Positions 26,768 to 34,828 of a DNA stretch of 64,000 bases are shown piece by piece. The stretch's first letter is position 1. Each line of letters starts with the position of its first letter. Source of the DNA: CAVORB01 sp963736235 (GTDB lineage Bacteria; Pseudomonadota; Gammaproteobacteria; Chromatiales; Chromatiaceae); assembly GCA_963736235.1 (NCBI GenBank), contig CAVTOR010000006.1, forward strand, positions 62,001 through 126,000. The letters are read 5' to 3'. The notes under the pieces were generated by a model that worked only from the letters and a program-made list of their open reading frames with translations, did not search any database and was not told the DNA's origin. The position numbers and the translations under genes are program-made.

Positions 26768-27838
26768 TCAGAAGCGGATGTAGTTGGAGGAGTTGAAGCT
26801 GGCACGCGCACCGCGCCAGGTATCGATGTGGTACTTGGTGAACGGCAGCTCGACCTCCTCGAAGAACCGTGGCCAACCGATACGCTCGATCCACTCGTTG
26901 ACACGCTCCCAATCCCGGGCGCCTTCCTTGTAGGCCTTGAGGATGCGTTTGACGATTGCGGTCGCCTCAGGCCAGCGCGGCGGATTGTTCGGAATGCCGG
27001 CCGCGACCAGCTTCTGGAAGGTCGGCTTACCGCGCGCGTTGGAGTGGTTGCCGCCCACCCAGATCGCCAGCTTGGAATGCTCGGCATCGTTGATTTGCAT
27101 CGGCGGGCACGGCGGGAAGCAGGCGCCGCAGCAGATGCACTTGCGCTCGTCGACCTCGAGGGAGGGCTTGCCGTTGACCATGGCGGGACGGATGGCCGCC
27201 ACCGGGCAGCGGGCCACGACGGAGGGACGCTCGCAGACGTTGGCCACCAGATCGTGATTGATCTTCGGCGGCTTGGTGTGCTGGATGTTGATGGCGATAT
27301 CGCCCTGACCGCCGCAGTTGATCTGGCAGCAGGAAGTGGTGATGTGCACCCGGTTGGGCATATTGGCTTGCTTAAACTCGTCGATGAGCTCGTCCATCAT
27401 CGACTTCACAACGCCCGAAGCATCGGTACCGGGAATGTCGCAGTGCAGCCAGCCCTGGGTGTGGGAGATCATGGCCACCGTGTTCTGGGTGCCGCCGACG
27501 ATGAAGCCGGCATCTTCGACCGCCTTGATCAGGGGCTCCACCTTCGCCGGGTCATCAACCATGTACTCGAGGTTCGAGCGCAGGGTGAAGTGGACGAAAC
27601 CGTCAGCGTACTGGTCGCCGATGTCGCACAGCTTGCGCAATGTGAAAACATCGAGGATACGCTGGGTGCCGACCTTGACGGTCCAGATTTCGTCACCACT
27701 GTTGGCCACGTGACGAAGAACACCCGGGCGGGGATGCTCGTGGTACTTCCACTGACCGAAATTCTTGCGCATCACGGGATGCAGGTACTGCCACGGGTCG
27801 GGGCATCCGGACTCGATCGGCTCACGCATTTCTGCCAT
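26768..27838 (-). CDS. dsrB: DsrB, beta subunit of reverse dissimilatory sulfite reductase
   Basis: This 356-residue subunit has the siroheme/[4Fe-4S] region with the CC-x3-C group (HITTSCCQINCGGQGDIA, Cys170, 171 and 175) and a ferredoxin insert (Cys211 in RCPVAAIRPAM, then CICCGACFPPCPPMQIN with Cys234, 237, 240 and 244). In sulfur oxidisers DsrAB oxidises sulfur presented by DsrC to sulfite in the cytoplasm. It is 88 bases after dsrA. Confidence 0.98.
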   Translation of the reverse strand: MAEMREPIESGCPDPWQYLHPVMRKNFGQWKYHEHPRPGVLRHVANSGDEIWTVKVGTQRILDVFTLRKLCDIGDQYADGFVHFTLRSNLEYMVDDPAKVEPLIKAVEDAGFIVGGTQNTVAMISHTQGWLHCDIPGTDASGVVKSMMDELIDEFKQANMPNRVHITTSCCQINCGGQGDIAINIQHTKPPKINHDLVANVCERPSVVARCPVAAIRPAMVNGKPSLEVDERKCICCGACFPPCPPMQINDAEHSKLAIWVGGNHSNARGKPTFQKLVAAGIPNNPPRWPEATAIVKRILKAYKEGARDWERVNEWIERIGWPRFFEEVELPFTKYHIDTWRGARASFNSSNYIRF

Positions 27839-27926
27839 CGCCTTTCCTCCAATATCTAGGCAAAACGTCGGGTTCGTTGGTCAGGGCAAGCGCGGAGCTT
27901 CGCGCGCCGCACCGCCCGTCTCGGAT

Positions 27927-29180
27927 TTACTTACCGGCTTCGGCTTGACGCTCGAACCAGGCCTCCGCTGCCTCGTCCCAGCCATCCATGCGGATGTAGG
28001 AGCTCTGGCGCGGGTGACTCAGCATGTTCGGCTCGGGCTCGATGCCAATGCCCTCGAGGAAGTTGGCCAGGCCAATGCGCTCGATCATCTCGCCGCAGCG
28101 CTCGTGCTCCAGTCCGTTCTCGGCCCAGAAGTCGATGATCTCCTCGGCCATCTCGACCATGGACTCGTAGTCTTCCTCTGTTTCCAGCTTCTTGAAGGGG
28201 ACCACCACGGTGCCCATCAGATCGCCGATCTTGAGGGTGCGCTTACCACCGATCAGGATCGTGACGCCTTTGTCGTCCCCGGGATGCAGGGCCTTGGGCA
28301 TGACGTTCAGGCAGTGCATGCAACGCACGCAGTCACGGTTGTTGACGGCCAGGGTATCGTCGTCGTTCAGGGAAAGGGCCTGGGTCGGGCAGCGGGTGAC
28401 CACGTTGTCGATGATGTACTGACGGCCCTTTTTCTGGACGTAATTCTTGACCTCGGCCTGGTCGACCTTCATGTCGTCACGCCAAGTGCCGAGAACGGCG
28501 AAGTCCGCGCGCTCGATGGCGTTCTGGCAGTCGTTTCCGCATCCGGAGACCTTGAACTTGAATTTGTACGGGAGGGCCGGGCGGTGGACGTCGTCGGTGA
28601 AGTTGTTCACCAGCAGGCGGTGAGCCTTCAGCTCGTTGGTGCAGGACATCTCGCAGCGGGCCGCGCCGACGCAGGACATGGCGGTGCGCACGCAGGGGCC
28701 GGCGCCGCCGAGATCCCAACCGTAGTCGTTGATCTCGTCGAAGAAGTGCTGGGTGTTAGCGGTATCGGTACCGATGAACATGATGTTGCCGGTCTGGCCG
28801 TGGAAGGTCACCAGACCCGAGCCGTACTTCTCCCAGCTGTCGGCGAGCTGGCGCAGCATGGCGGTGGAGTAGTGGTTGCCTGCCGGCGGCTGGACGCGCA
28901 GGGTGTGGAACTCCTTGGACTTGGGGAACGCCTTTCCGACCTCGGAGAAGCGGGGGATGATGCCGCCGCCGTAGCCGTAGACCGAAACCGTCCCGCCCTT
29001 CCAATAGCCCTTGCGGGTCTCGTACGAGTGCTCCAATTGACCCAGAAGATCGTTGATCTGCTCGTTGATCCGAGGCTCCGGGTGCTCGTCGCGAAGACGC
29101 TTAATGCCTGAAATGAAGCTCGGCCAGGGACCGGTCTCCAACTGATCGAGCATCGGGGTTTGGTGCTTGTCGATAGCCAT
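27927..29180 (-). CDS. dsrA: DsrA, alpha subunit of reverse dissimilatory sulfite reductase
   Basis: This 417-residue subunit has the sulfite reductase cluster motif C-x5-C (Cys170-Cys176, MSCVGAARCEMSC) and C-x3-C (Cys214-Cys218, VSGCGNDCQN), which hold the siroheme-coupled cluster, plus a ferredoxin domain (Cys264 in RCPTQAL, then CVRCMHCLNVMPKAL with Cys284, 287 and 290). It is the first gene of the operon; AGGAGA lies upstream of the ATG. Association with dsrEFH and dsrL indicates the oxidative type. Confidence 0.98.
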   Translation of the reverse strand: MAIDKHQTPMLDQLETGPWPSFISGIKRLRDEHPEPRINEQINDLLGQLEHSYETRKGYWKGGTVSVYGYGGGIIPRFSEVGKAFPKSKEFHTLRVQPPAGNHYSTAMLRQLADSWEKYGSGLVTFHGQTGNIMFIGTDTANTQHFFDEINDYGWDLGGAGPCVRTAMSCVGAARCEMSCTNELKAHRLLVNNFTDDVHRPALPYKFKFKVSGCGNDCQNAIERADFAVLGTWRDDMKVDQAEVKNYVQKKGRQYIIDNVVTRCPTQALSLNDDDTLAVNNRDCVRCMHCLNVMPKALHPGDDKGVTILIGGKRTLKIGDLMGTVVVPFKKLETEEDYESMVEMAEEIIDFWAENGLEHERCGEMIERIGLANFLEGIGIEPEPNMLSHPRQSSYIRMDGWDEAAEAWFERQAEAGK

Positions 29181-29574
29181 TTGCGCTTTCTCTCCTGGTC
29201 TCTTTAAGTCGGAATGGGTTCGGATAGCCCTTTCTTACCTCTGACCACCCGAGGCCTTGAAGACCTGCGAGCGTTGCCTCACAAAACAATTCTTACGAAG
29301 ACGCGCCCGGCGCTAGCTGCTCATTTTCCCTAGTTCTCCGGGGTCGATCGCAGTTCGCTAATATACCTGCGACCTTGGTAACAACCTATTCTACCTTCGG
29401 GAGGGGTAGCCTTCTCCCTACTATCCCATTCGGGATAAGCGCTCCCAGATCGACGGAAACTTCGGTAGGTCGAAAAGCGCTTTGGGCCATGGCGGAAGTG
29501 GGCGGCGATGTTACGCTGCGGAGAACAGTTAGTCAACGGATTCTAATATAAACACTTCCTCATTTACGCAACTC
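29181..29574. promoter_or_regulatory. Divergent promoter region of dsrA and the TauD-like gene
   Basis: This 394-base region has no gene. It is AT-richer than its surroundings at about 29325-29470 and 29520-29575. On the minus strand a TTGTTA and a TATATT element lie at about 29370-29395 but with short spacing, so the dsr promoter cannot be fixed by eye. On the plus strand TAATATAAAC at about 29545 could be the -10 region of the rightward unit. Both flanking operons must be controlled from here. Confidence 0.5.
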
Positions 29575-30504
29575 ATGAACAACCCATTCGACCTTGCGCA
29601 AGATGGTGCCTACCGCGCTTGGCGGGACCGCAAACTGCGCGACTACCCTCCCCGCCTGGACGACCTTCGGGTGGAGCTGTCGAACCCGGCCGCGCCGAGC
29701 GCGGCTGAGCTTGAGCGCATCGCCGAGTCCGTGCGGCGCGCGAACCTCGCGGTGTTCGCCTGCGAGCATCCGGACGCGCTCGACAAGGACGGCCTGCTGT
29801 CTCTTGGTCGGGGACTCGGCTTGGTCCGGCTGGATAACAACCCGTGCGCCGACGAGCGAGCGGTCAGCACCCTCAGGGTGCATTCGGCGGGCAAGGAGCG
29901 TGGCTACATTCCCTACACGAACCGGCCCCTGAGCTGGCACACCGACGGCTACTACAACCCCGCCGGGCGGCAGGTCCGGGCCTGGATGCTCTACTGCGTT
30001 CACAACGCCGCCGAGGGTGGGGAGAACGCACTGCTGGACCACGAGATCGCCTACATCAGACTACGCGACCAGGATCCGGAGCTGGTGCGCGCGCTGATGC
30101 ACCCGAGAGCCATGACCATCCCGGCAAACGAGGCGGATGGGGACGAGCTGCGCGAGGCGAGCACGGGCCCCGTGTTCTCCGTACGTGATGGGCACCTGCA
30201 CATGCGCTACAGCGCCCGCGCACGCAACATCGCCTGGAGAAAATCCGCGGAGACGCAGGAGGCCAGGGACGCCCTCACGCGGTTGTTTTCGTCGGACGAC
30301 GGCTACATATTTCGCCGTAAGCTCGCTCCAGGTGAGGGATATGTGAGCAATAACGTGCTCCATAACCGAACCAGTTTTTCCATGGCCGAAGACGGCGGGC
30401 CGGGCCGCACACTTCTGCGCACGCGCTATCTCGACCGCGTAGCCGTGACTCACGGACGCGGCCCACGAGTCGTCGGCGAGTATTCGGAAACCCGCTCGGC
30501 ATGA
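29575..30504 (+). CDS. TauD/TfdA-family Fe(II)/2-oxoglutarate dioxygenase-like protein
   Basis: This 309-residue protein has the HxD metal motif in LSWHTDGYYNPAG (about residues 122-124) and the distal histidine in YVSNNVLHNRTSF, plus a downstream arginine region (LLRTRYLDR), consistent with an active 2-oxoglutarate dioxygenase. Taurine dioxygenase relatives release sulfite from sulfonates, but the residues that define taurine specificity cannot be judged here, so the substrate is unknown. It starts the rightward cluster that shares its upstream region with dsrA. Confidence 0.85.
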   Translation: MNNPFDLAQDGAYRAWRDRKLRDYPPRLDDLRVELSNPAAPSAAELERIAESVRRANLAVFACEHPDALDKDGLLSLGRGLGLVRLDNNPCADERAVSTLRVHSAGKERGYIPYTNRPLSWHTDGYYNPAGRQVRAWMLYCVHNAAEGGENALLDHEIAYIRLRDQDPELVRALMHPRAMTIPANEADGDELREASTGPVFSVRDGHLHMRYSARARNIAWRKSAETQEARDALTRLFSSDDGYIFRRKLAPGEGYVSNNVLHNRTSFSMAEDGGPGRTLLRTRYLDRVAVTHGRGPRVVGEYSETRSA

Positions 30505-30607
30505 CGCTCCGGCGCGACCGCGTCGATCCGTCATCGACGCGGCACCCGGCGAGCTCGAAGCAGCATCTACCGCGGCAACCGCAACAAACCTACGGCAGCT
30601 TGAAAAC

Positions 30608-30799
30608 ATGTTGAAACTCAGTGACATCCTGGTGGCGCACAAGGAGGTGGAGACCTTCGAGGAGCTAGTCCCCATGGTTCAGGACGTCGCTCGCAGCGGC
30701 GAGCGCTTCTTCCGCATGGATGTGAAACCCCCGTTCCCCGACACGCCGGAGAACTGGGAAGACCGGCTAGAGGCCGCCTTCAGCGGGCTTATCCGCTAA
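30608..30799 (+). CDS. Small protein of 63 aa in the dsr-linked cluster
   Basis: This short acidic protein starts MLKLSDILVAHKEVETFEEL and contains the compact motif RFFRMDVKPPFPDTPENWED near the middle. There is no cysteine, signal or membrane segment. Database names such as 'sulfur relay protein' exist for small proteins in this setting, but I cannot confirm the family by eye. It sits between the dioxygenase and the 239-aa gene on the same strand, 13 bases before the latter, so cotranscription is likely. Confidence 0.72.
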   Translation: MLKLSDILVAHKEVETFEELVPMVQDVARSGERFFRMDVKPPFPDTPENWEDRLEAAFSGLIR

Positions 30800-30812
30800 T
30801 CGGGGCTCAAGC

Positions 30813-31532
30813 GTGAAGTACTACGACATCACCAATACGCGCCTCGCCGACACCGCCGCGGAATCCGTGAGCAATCGCGGCGCGGAGCAAGCCGCGCTGG
30901 AGTCTCACCTGCAGGCTCTGCAGGAACATTATGGGGAATCCCGCCGCACTGGCGCTACCAGCAAGGACCTCGCGGACCTCAAGCTGCAGATGGCCCGCAC
31001 CCTGGTTGGTCTCGGCCGCGGCGAAGGCGCCTGGCCACTCGCCCGGGAGTCCTTGGACACCTTCGTCGAGAGCGAAGACTACGAGTCCGCCGCCGACGCC
31101 TGCGACGTGCTGTTCCAGGCTGACCAACCGCAGTCCCTGTGTGCGCTTGGCCAAGGCATCTGGCTCGCGGTTACCTACCCCATCGACCCTGAACTGTCGG
31201 TAGAGTTGCTGACGCATGTGGTCGACGAAACGCCGGACGACGCCGACGGTGCGGCCGTGGCGGCCACCACCGCGCTTTTCCTCGCCGACATGCGTGCGTC
31301 CGGCTCCCAGCGGGACAATCTAATGTTCTTCGCGACCCAGATCCTCGGCAATGTCGCGCGCCGCCATAGTGGGGTCGACAACCAGGCCGCCTTCGCCCTT
31401 TGGATGGATCGCCTGGAGCTCAAGGAGCCGGAGAAGTTTCTGGTACGCCTGCGCAATGTCGTCGACGTTCTGGTGCAGGACGACTGGTGGTTCGACCGCG
31501 AGGCACTGCACGCGAAGCTTCCGGTGAACTAG
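30813..31532 (+). CDS. Hypothetical helical protein of 239 aa in the dsr-linked cluster
   Basis: The start is a GTG at 30813 (MKYYDITNTRLADTAAESVS). The protein is soluble, acidic and almost all helical, with repeating helix pairs (for example SLDTFVESEDYESAADACDV) that suggest a TPR-like scaffold, though no canonical repeat can be defined. No catalytic motif is visible. Its place between the 63-aa gene and a Cas6-like gene is the only clue to its role. Confidence 0.75.
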   Translation: MKYYDITNTRLADTAAESVSNRGAEQAALESHLQALQEHYGESRRTGATSKDLADLKLQMARTLVGLGRGEGAWPLARESLDTFVESEDYESAADACDVLFQADQPQSLCALGQGIWLAVTYPIDPELSVELLTHVVDETPDDADGAAVAATTALFLADMRASGSQRDNLMFFATQILGNVARRHSGVDNQAAFALWMDRLELKEPEKFLVRLRNVVDVLVQDDWWFDREALHAKLPVN

Positions 31533-31587
31533 TCTGACGGCGTTCCCGTGGCGACACGAAATCCGACGGCGACCGGCCTAAGGAGAG

Positions 31588-31619
31588 GCTGATTCTTGGC
31601 CATCCTGGCCAAAATCAGC
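31588..31619 (+). promoter_or_regulatory. Strong bulged hairpin upstream of the Cas6-like gene
   Basis: The 5' arm GCTGATT-C-TTGGCCA pairs with TGGCCAA-AATCAGC around a three-base loop (TCC), giving 14 base pairs with a single bulged C. It lies 88 bases before the Cas6-like start and 56 bases after the previous stop. There is no T run, so it is more likely an mRNA element, an RNA-binding site or a DNA operator than an intrinsic terminator. Confidence 0.65.
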
Positions 31620-31706
31620 ACATCCCTGTGCCGCGGTAAGCGCTGAATTGATCAGCATATCGCTAATAACGTTCGTAGAGCGCATTGCACCCGGCAAGCT
31701 AATACC

Positions 31707-32393
31707 ATGTTCTGGCAAGACGACGACACACAGCAAACGTTTCAGGTCCCCGACGATTTCGTCGACATCCTGTTTTCCATCGACTGCAAGCGCCTCCCGG
31801 TCGACCATGCCTATGCGCTGTCAGCGGCCGTGGAAGCTGCAGTGCCCTGGATCACCCGCGAACCGCAAATCGGCGTCCATACGATCCATGTCGCCGGTTC
31901 CCAGAACGGATGGGAGCGGCCGGAGCACGGGACCGGACAACACCTCATCGTCTCCCGCCGGACCAAGCTCGCGATCCGGGTTCCGAAAGAACGCATGGAC
32001 GCGCTCATGGAGGACCTCAGAGGTAAGACGCTGGACATCGCGGGCTGCCACTTGACCGTTGGCCCCGGCAAGATCCGCCCATTGAGCAAGGAGACCACCC
32101 TCTTCGCCCGCTATGTGGCCTCACACCCGGCGCAGAGTGAAGACAACTTCCTATCCTGGGTCGCGGATGAGCTCGGCGCCCTGGGTATCCGCTTGCGCAA
32201 GGCCCTGTGCGGCAAGAAAGCACTGCTGACCACCCCCGCCGAGGTGCTCCACACCCGCAGCTTGATGCTGGCGGATCTCTCCGCGGAGGATTCGGTGCGC
32301 CTGCAGCAGACCGGCCTCGGCCCTCACCGCACGATGGGCTGCGGTATCTTCATTCCCCACAAGGGCATCGACTCCGTCAAGAAAGGCGCCTGA
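31707..32393 (+). CDS. Cas6/Cmx6-like RNA-binding protein without a CRISPR array
   Basis: This 228-residue protein matches the type I-MYXAN Cas6 (Cmx6) family. It has an N-terminal ferredoxin-like domain start (VDILFSIDCKRLPVDHAYAL, then AVPWI), a middle segment LIVSRRTKLAIRVPKERM, and the C-terminal glycine-rich loop LGPHRTMGCGIFIPHKG typical of Cas6 proteins. Cas6 enzymes cleave CRISPR transcripts at repeat hairpins. No repeats or other cas genes are present here, and the gene lies between a helical protein and a DsrC paralogue. It therefore probably acts on a different RNA or has lost nuclease activity. A histidine (HTIHVAG region) could still be catalytic, but that is uncertain. Confidence 0.85.
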   Translation: MFWQDDDTQQTFQVPDDFVDILFSIDCKRLPVDHAYALSAAVEAAVPWITREPQIGVHTIHVAGSQNGWERPEHGTGQHLIVSRRTKLAIRVPKERMDALMEDLRGKTLDIAGCHLTVGPGKIRPLSKETTLFARYVASHPAQSEDNFLSWVADELGALGIRLRKALCGKKALLTTPAEVLHTRSLMLADLSAEDSVRLQQTGLGPHRTMGCGIFIPHKGIDSVKKGA

Positions 32394-32397
32394 GCGC

Positions 32398-32416
32398 CCG
32401 GCTTCCGCCGGCTTTT
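32398..32416 (+). terminator. Short hairpin followed by CTTTT
   Basis: A 5-bp GC stem (CCGGC / GCCGG) with a TTCC loop and CTTTTAAA after it begins five bases after the Cas6-like stop. It could be a weak intrinsic terminator separating this gene from the DsrC paralogue. Confidence 0.4.
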
Positions 32417-32543
32417 AAACGTTTTGGGATGACGAACGCTCAACAATTCCATAAAATTAGCGGGCTTTGATCTTACGGCGAGCGATTGCCCGCACACTTG
32501 TTGGCCGAACGAGACGGCGAAAAACGACGAGAGGAACCACATC

Positions 32544-32882
32544 ATGTCCATTGAGGTTAACGGTAAGACCATCGAGACTGACGACAACGGGAACCTGGTC
32601 AATCACATGGACTGGAGCGAGGACGTCGCCCGCGCGCTGGCGGCGAGCGACGGCCTCGAGCTCACCCAGCAGCACTTAGACGTGATCGCGTACCTGCGCG
32701 AAGAGTACATCAACAACGGCCAGAACCAACCCATGGAGCGCGTCGTGCTGAAGGAGATGAGCAAGCGCTGGGGCAAGAAGCTCTCGAGCAAGGATCTCTA
32801 TACGCTGTTCCCGCTCGCCCCCACCAAGCAGGGCAACCGGATCGCCGGCCTGCCCTACGTGACGCGAAAGGGCGGATACTGA
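32544..32882 (+). CDS. DsrC/TusE-family paralogue lacking both cysteines (RspA type)
   Basis: This 112-residue protein aligns end to end with DsrC (MSIEVNGKTIETDDNGNLVN versus MPIEVNGKTYETDEEGYLTN) and keeps the winged-helix fold landmarks. The two redox cysteines are replaced: position 98 is Asn (KQGNRIAGLP) and position 109 is Lys, with the tail ending TRKGGY. It cannot carry sulfur. Cysteine-free DsrC homologues have been grouped as RspA and suggested to be regulatory, possibly DNA- or protein-binding. A GAGAGGA site precedes the ATG. Confidence 0.92.
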   Translation: MSIEVNGKTIETDDNGNLVNHMDWSEDVARALAASDGLELTQQHLDVIAYLREEYINNGQNQPMERVVLKEMSKRWGKKLSSKDLYTLFPLAPTKQGNRIAGLPYVTRKGGY

Positions 32883-32917
32883 CAGCACGCGCGTTGCGAC
32901 GACGGGCTGAAAACGGG

Positions 32918-32949
32918 AAGGCAGCGCGAAACGCTGCCTTCTTCGCTTT
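32918..32949 (+). terminator. Rho-independent terminator after the DsrC paralogue
   Basis: A perfect 9-bp stem (AAGGCAGCG / CGCTGCCTT) with loop CGAAA is followed by CTTCGCTTT. It lies 36 bases after the stop of the DsrC paralogue and closes the rightward cluster. The stem is strong and the tail moderately T-rich. Confidence 0.72.
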
Positions 32950-33035
32950 CGGCGCGAAGCCGTGGGGAGGAGACGCCGCCTGGGCTCGCCTTCAGTCGAA
33001 CCCCTCGCTGCTCCGCCCTGCCCCGCTCATCGGCT

Positions 33036-33710
33036 TCACAGCTCCGCCCACATCCGCAAGAGATTTGCGTAGGAACGATCGACGTAGCCCGTCGCCTCCG
33101 TTCCCGGCGCATCCTTTAACAACCTCTCCCGAGCGAGATTGAGTTCGTAGAGCAGCTCGCGCCGGCTGGGGTCGCGCACATAGCTCTGAATCCAGGTCAG
33201 GGCAACCAGACGTTCTCCGCGGGTCACCGGCGCCACCTGGTGCAGACTGGAGGACGGGTAGATCACGGCATCCCCCGCCGGAAGCTTCACGCGTTTTTCA
33301 CCAAAAGACGTGCGCACCACTAACTCACCACCGTCATAAGCGTCCGGAGCGTTGAGAAAGACGGTCATGGAGACGTCGGTGCGGAAACGCGGGCCCGTGG
33401 TTCCCATGATGGGATCGTCCACGTGGTCACCATAGGTCATGCCTGGGTGGTAGCGCGCGAAGATGGGGTCCGCGACCCTGTGGGGCAGCGCGCCGAAGCG
33501 GAATGAGTCGTTGTGACCGAGACTCGACATGATGATGCGGATGAGGAGCTTCATGCGCTCCGGGTCCTGCTGCATCTCCAGGTTGTTCTTCACCCGCGCG
33601 GCGGCAAAACCGGCGGTTAGCCTGCCGTCGACGAAGGTCGCACCCTCCAGCACCTGGTGAATCTTGCCAAGCTGGGCCGAATTGAGTAGACCCGAGATGG
33701 TGAGCAGCAT
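33036..33710 (-). CDS. PiuC/YbiX-type Fe(II)/2-oxoglutarate hydroxylase (PKHD type)
   Basis: This 224-residue protein resembles the PKHD-type hydroxylases YbiX/PiuC. It has the N-terminal MLLTISGLLNSAQLGKIHQV, the metal HxD in YGDHVDDPIMG, the distal histidine in YPSSSLHQVAPVTRGERL and the arginine that binds 2-oxoglutarate just after. Relatives are often iron-regulated and sit beside TonB receptors, which are absent here. It is convergent with the DsrC-paralogue cluster. Confidence 0.88.
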   Translation of the reverse strand: MLLTISGLLNSAQLGKIHQVLEGATFVDGRLTAGFAAARVKNNLEMQQDPERMKLLIRIIMSSLGHNDSFRFGALPHRVADPIFARYHPGMTYGDHVDDPIMGTTGPRFRTDVSMTVFLNAPDAYDGGELVVRTSFGEKRVKLPAGDAVIYPSSSLHQVAPVTRGERLVALTWIQSYVRDPSRRELLYELNLARERLLKDAPGTEATGYVDRSYANLLRMWAEL

Positions 33711-33849
33711 GATCGAGCGTCCCGCGGTTTAGAGAAAACGTGTGAGCAATTAACGGCGAGTCGTCGGGGACGGGGAGAAAAGTACCCCGGACGTCCACGC
33801 CCCATTTGATAGAATGCCGCTTCCGAGTCGCGAGCGAAAGGGAGGCGAA

Positions 33850-34437
33850 ATGATCCTGAAGGCCATCATCGAAGACCAAGAGTACAGCCTGAGCGTCCCA
33901 GACGAGCTCCTAGCCCAGGCAGAGGCGTTTTTCGCCCAGCTGGATGCGGACATGGATGCGGGCTGGCAGATGAGCCGGGAATGGGTCGCGAAGCCCGATC
34001 GGGTGCAACGCTGCCAAATCGTCGCCGACAAGCTCCTGACCGCAATGGAGAAGGAGAACGACCGGCTGGGCATGCTGATGGCTGGCTACCTCCTGAGCCG
34101 AATGCCCGGCGTCGAATGCGTGGAACCAGACACGCACGGGGAAATCCAGAACACCCAGTTCACCGTCGGCGAGCAGCACGCCGGCCCTCGGGTCCACGAC
34201 CGTGAGCCAACCAGCGCGGCACCGGCAGGCCTCGGCAAACTCGAGGCCATGGAGCAGGCCGGCGAGGACGTCACCAAGGTGTTCAAGATCGGCAAGGGTT
34301 TCCGCTTCTCGGTCTACGACCACGCCAGCAAACAGTGGCAGGACTCGCCCCTGATCGCCAGCCAGGACGAGGCGGAGCGCCTGCGCCAAGAGGCATTCAA
34401 GGCCCGCTTCGAGGCCCTGCAGCAAGGCAGGCACTGA
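33850..34437 (+). CDS. Hypothetical soluble protein, 195 aa
   Basis: The start is the ATG at 33850 (MILKAIIEDQEYSLSVPDEL) with GGGAGG seven bases upstream. The first 95 residues are helical and end near DRLGMLMAGYLLSRMPGVEC. The C-terminal half is more polar. No signal peptide, span or known motif is visible. It is followed at 12 bases by another unknown gene. Confidence 0.72.
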   Translation: MILKAIIEDQEYSLSVPDELLAQAEAFFAQLDADMDAGWQMSREWVAKPDRVQRCQIVADKLLTAMEKENDRLGMLMAGYLLSRMPGVECVEPDTHGEIQNTQFTVGEQHAGPRVHDREPTSAAPAGLGKLEAMEQAGEDVTKVFKIGKGFRFSVYDHASKQWQDSPLIASQDEAERLRQEAFKARFEALQQGRH

Positions 34438-34449
34438 GCCTGACCCTCA

Positions 34450-34803
34450 ATGTCAGACCTATTTACGGTAACCGCACCGCTCGCCTTGCGCTGGCCCGAT
34501 GGCACGCGCAAGGTGATCGCCGCCTGCTTTCCTCACCCCCGAGGGCTGCTGTACCTGGACACCTTCTGGCACCTCGCCACCCCCGATCAGGCGGCCCACC
34601 TGATCCCGGGCGAGGTGGCCGGTGAGGGACCCTGGAAGATCGGCGACTGCGTGATCAGCGTCCTCGGTTGCCAGGATACGGATCCGGAGTTGGCCCAGCC
34701 GTTCGCGCTATGGCAGGAATACCTGCAAACCCGCGGTATGTCGGACTACCCCCCGACCGAGCAGATCCGGGATATCGCCCGCCGTCTGGGCGCGTCCGTC
34801 TGA
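34450..34803 (+). CDS. Hypothetical soluble protein, 117 aa
   Basis: This small protein (MSDLFTVTAPLALRWPDGTR) has a mixed alpha/beta pattern, including HPRGLLYLDTFWHL and GPWKIGDCVISVLGC. I recognise no family. It lies 12 bases after the 195-aa gene and 25 bases before the broken transporter gene, so it may be cotranscribed with both. Confidence 0.68.
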   Translation: MSDLFTVTAPLALRWPDGTRKVIAACFPHPRGLLYLDTFWHLATPDQAAHLIPGEVAGEGPWKIGDCVISVLGCQDTDPELAQPFALWQEYLQTRGMSDYPPTEQIRDIARRLGASV

Positions 34804-34828
34804 GCCGGGCGCGGCGGGGAGATCATCC

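Noticed and set aside
14842..29180. Reductive (sulfate-reducing) Dsr pathway
   Set aside because: dsrEFH, dsrL, dsrR and dsrS are present and dsrD is absent, which is the oxidative pattern; no sat or apr genes for sulfate reduction lie nearby.
31707..32393. Possible active CRISPR-Cas locus
   Set aside because: No direct repeats, leader, cas3 or cascade genes were seen anywhere in the window; only one Cas6-like gene is present.
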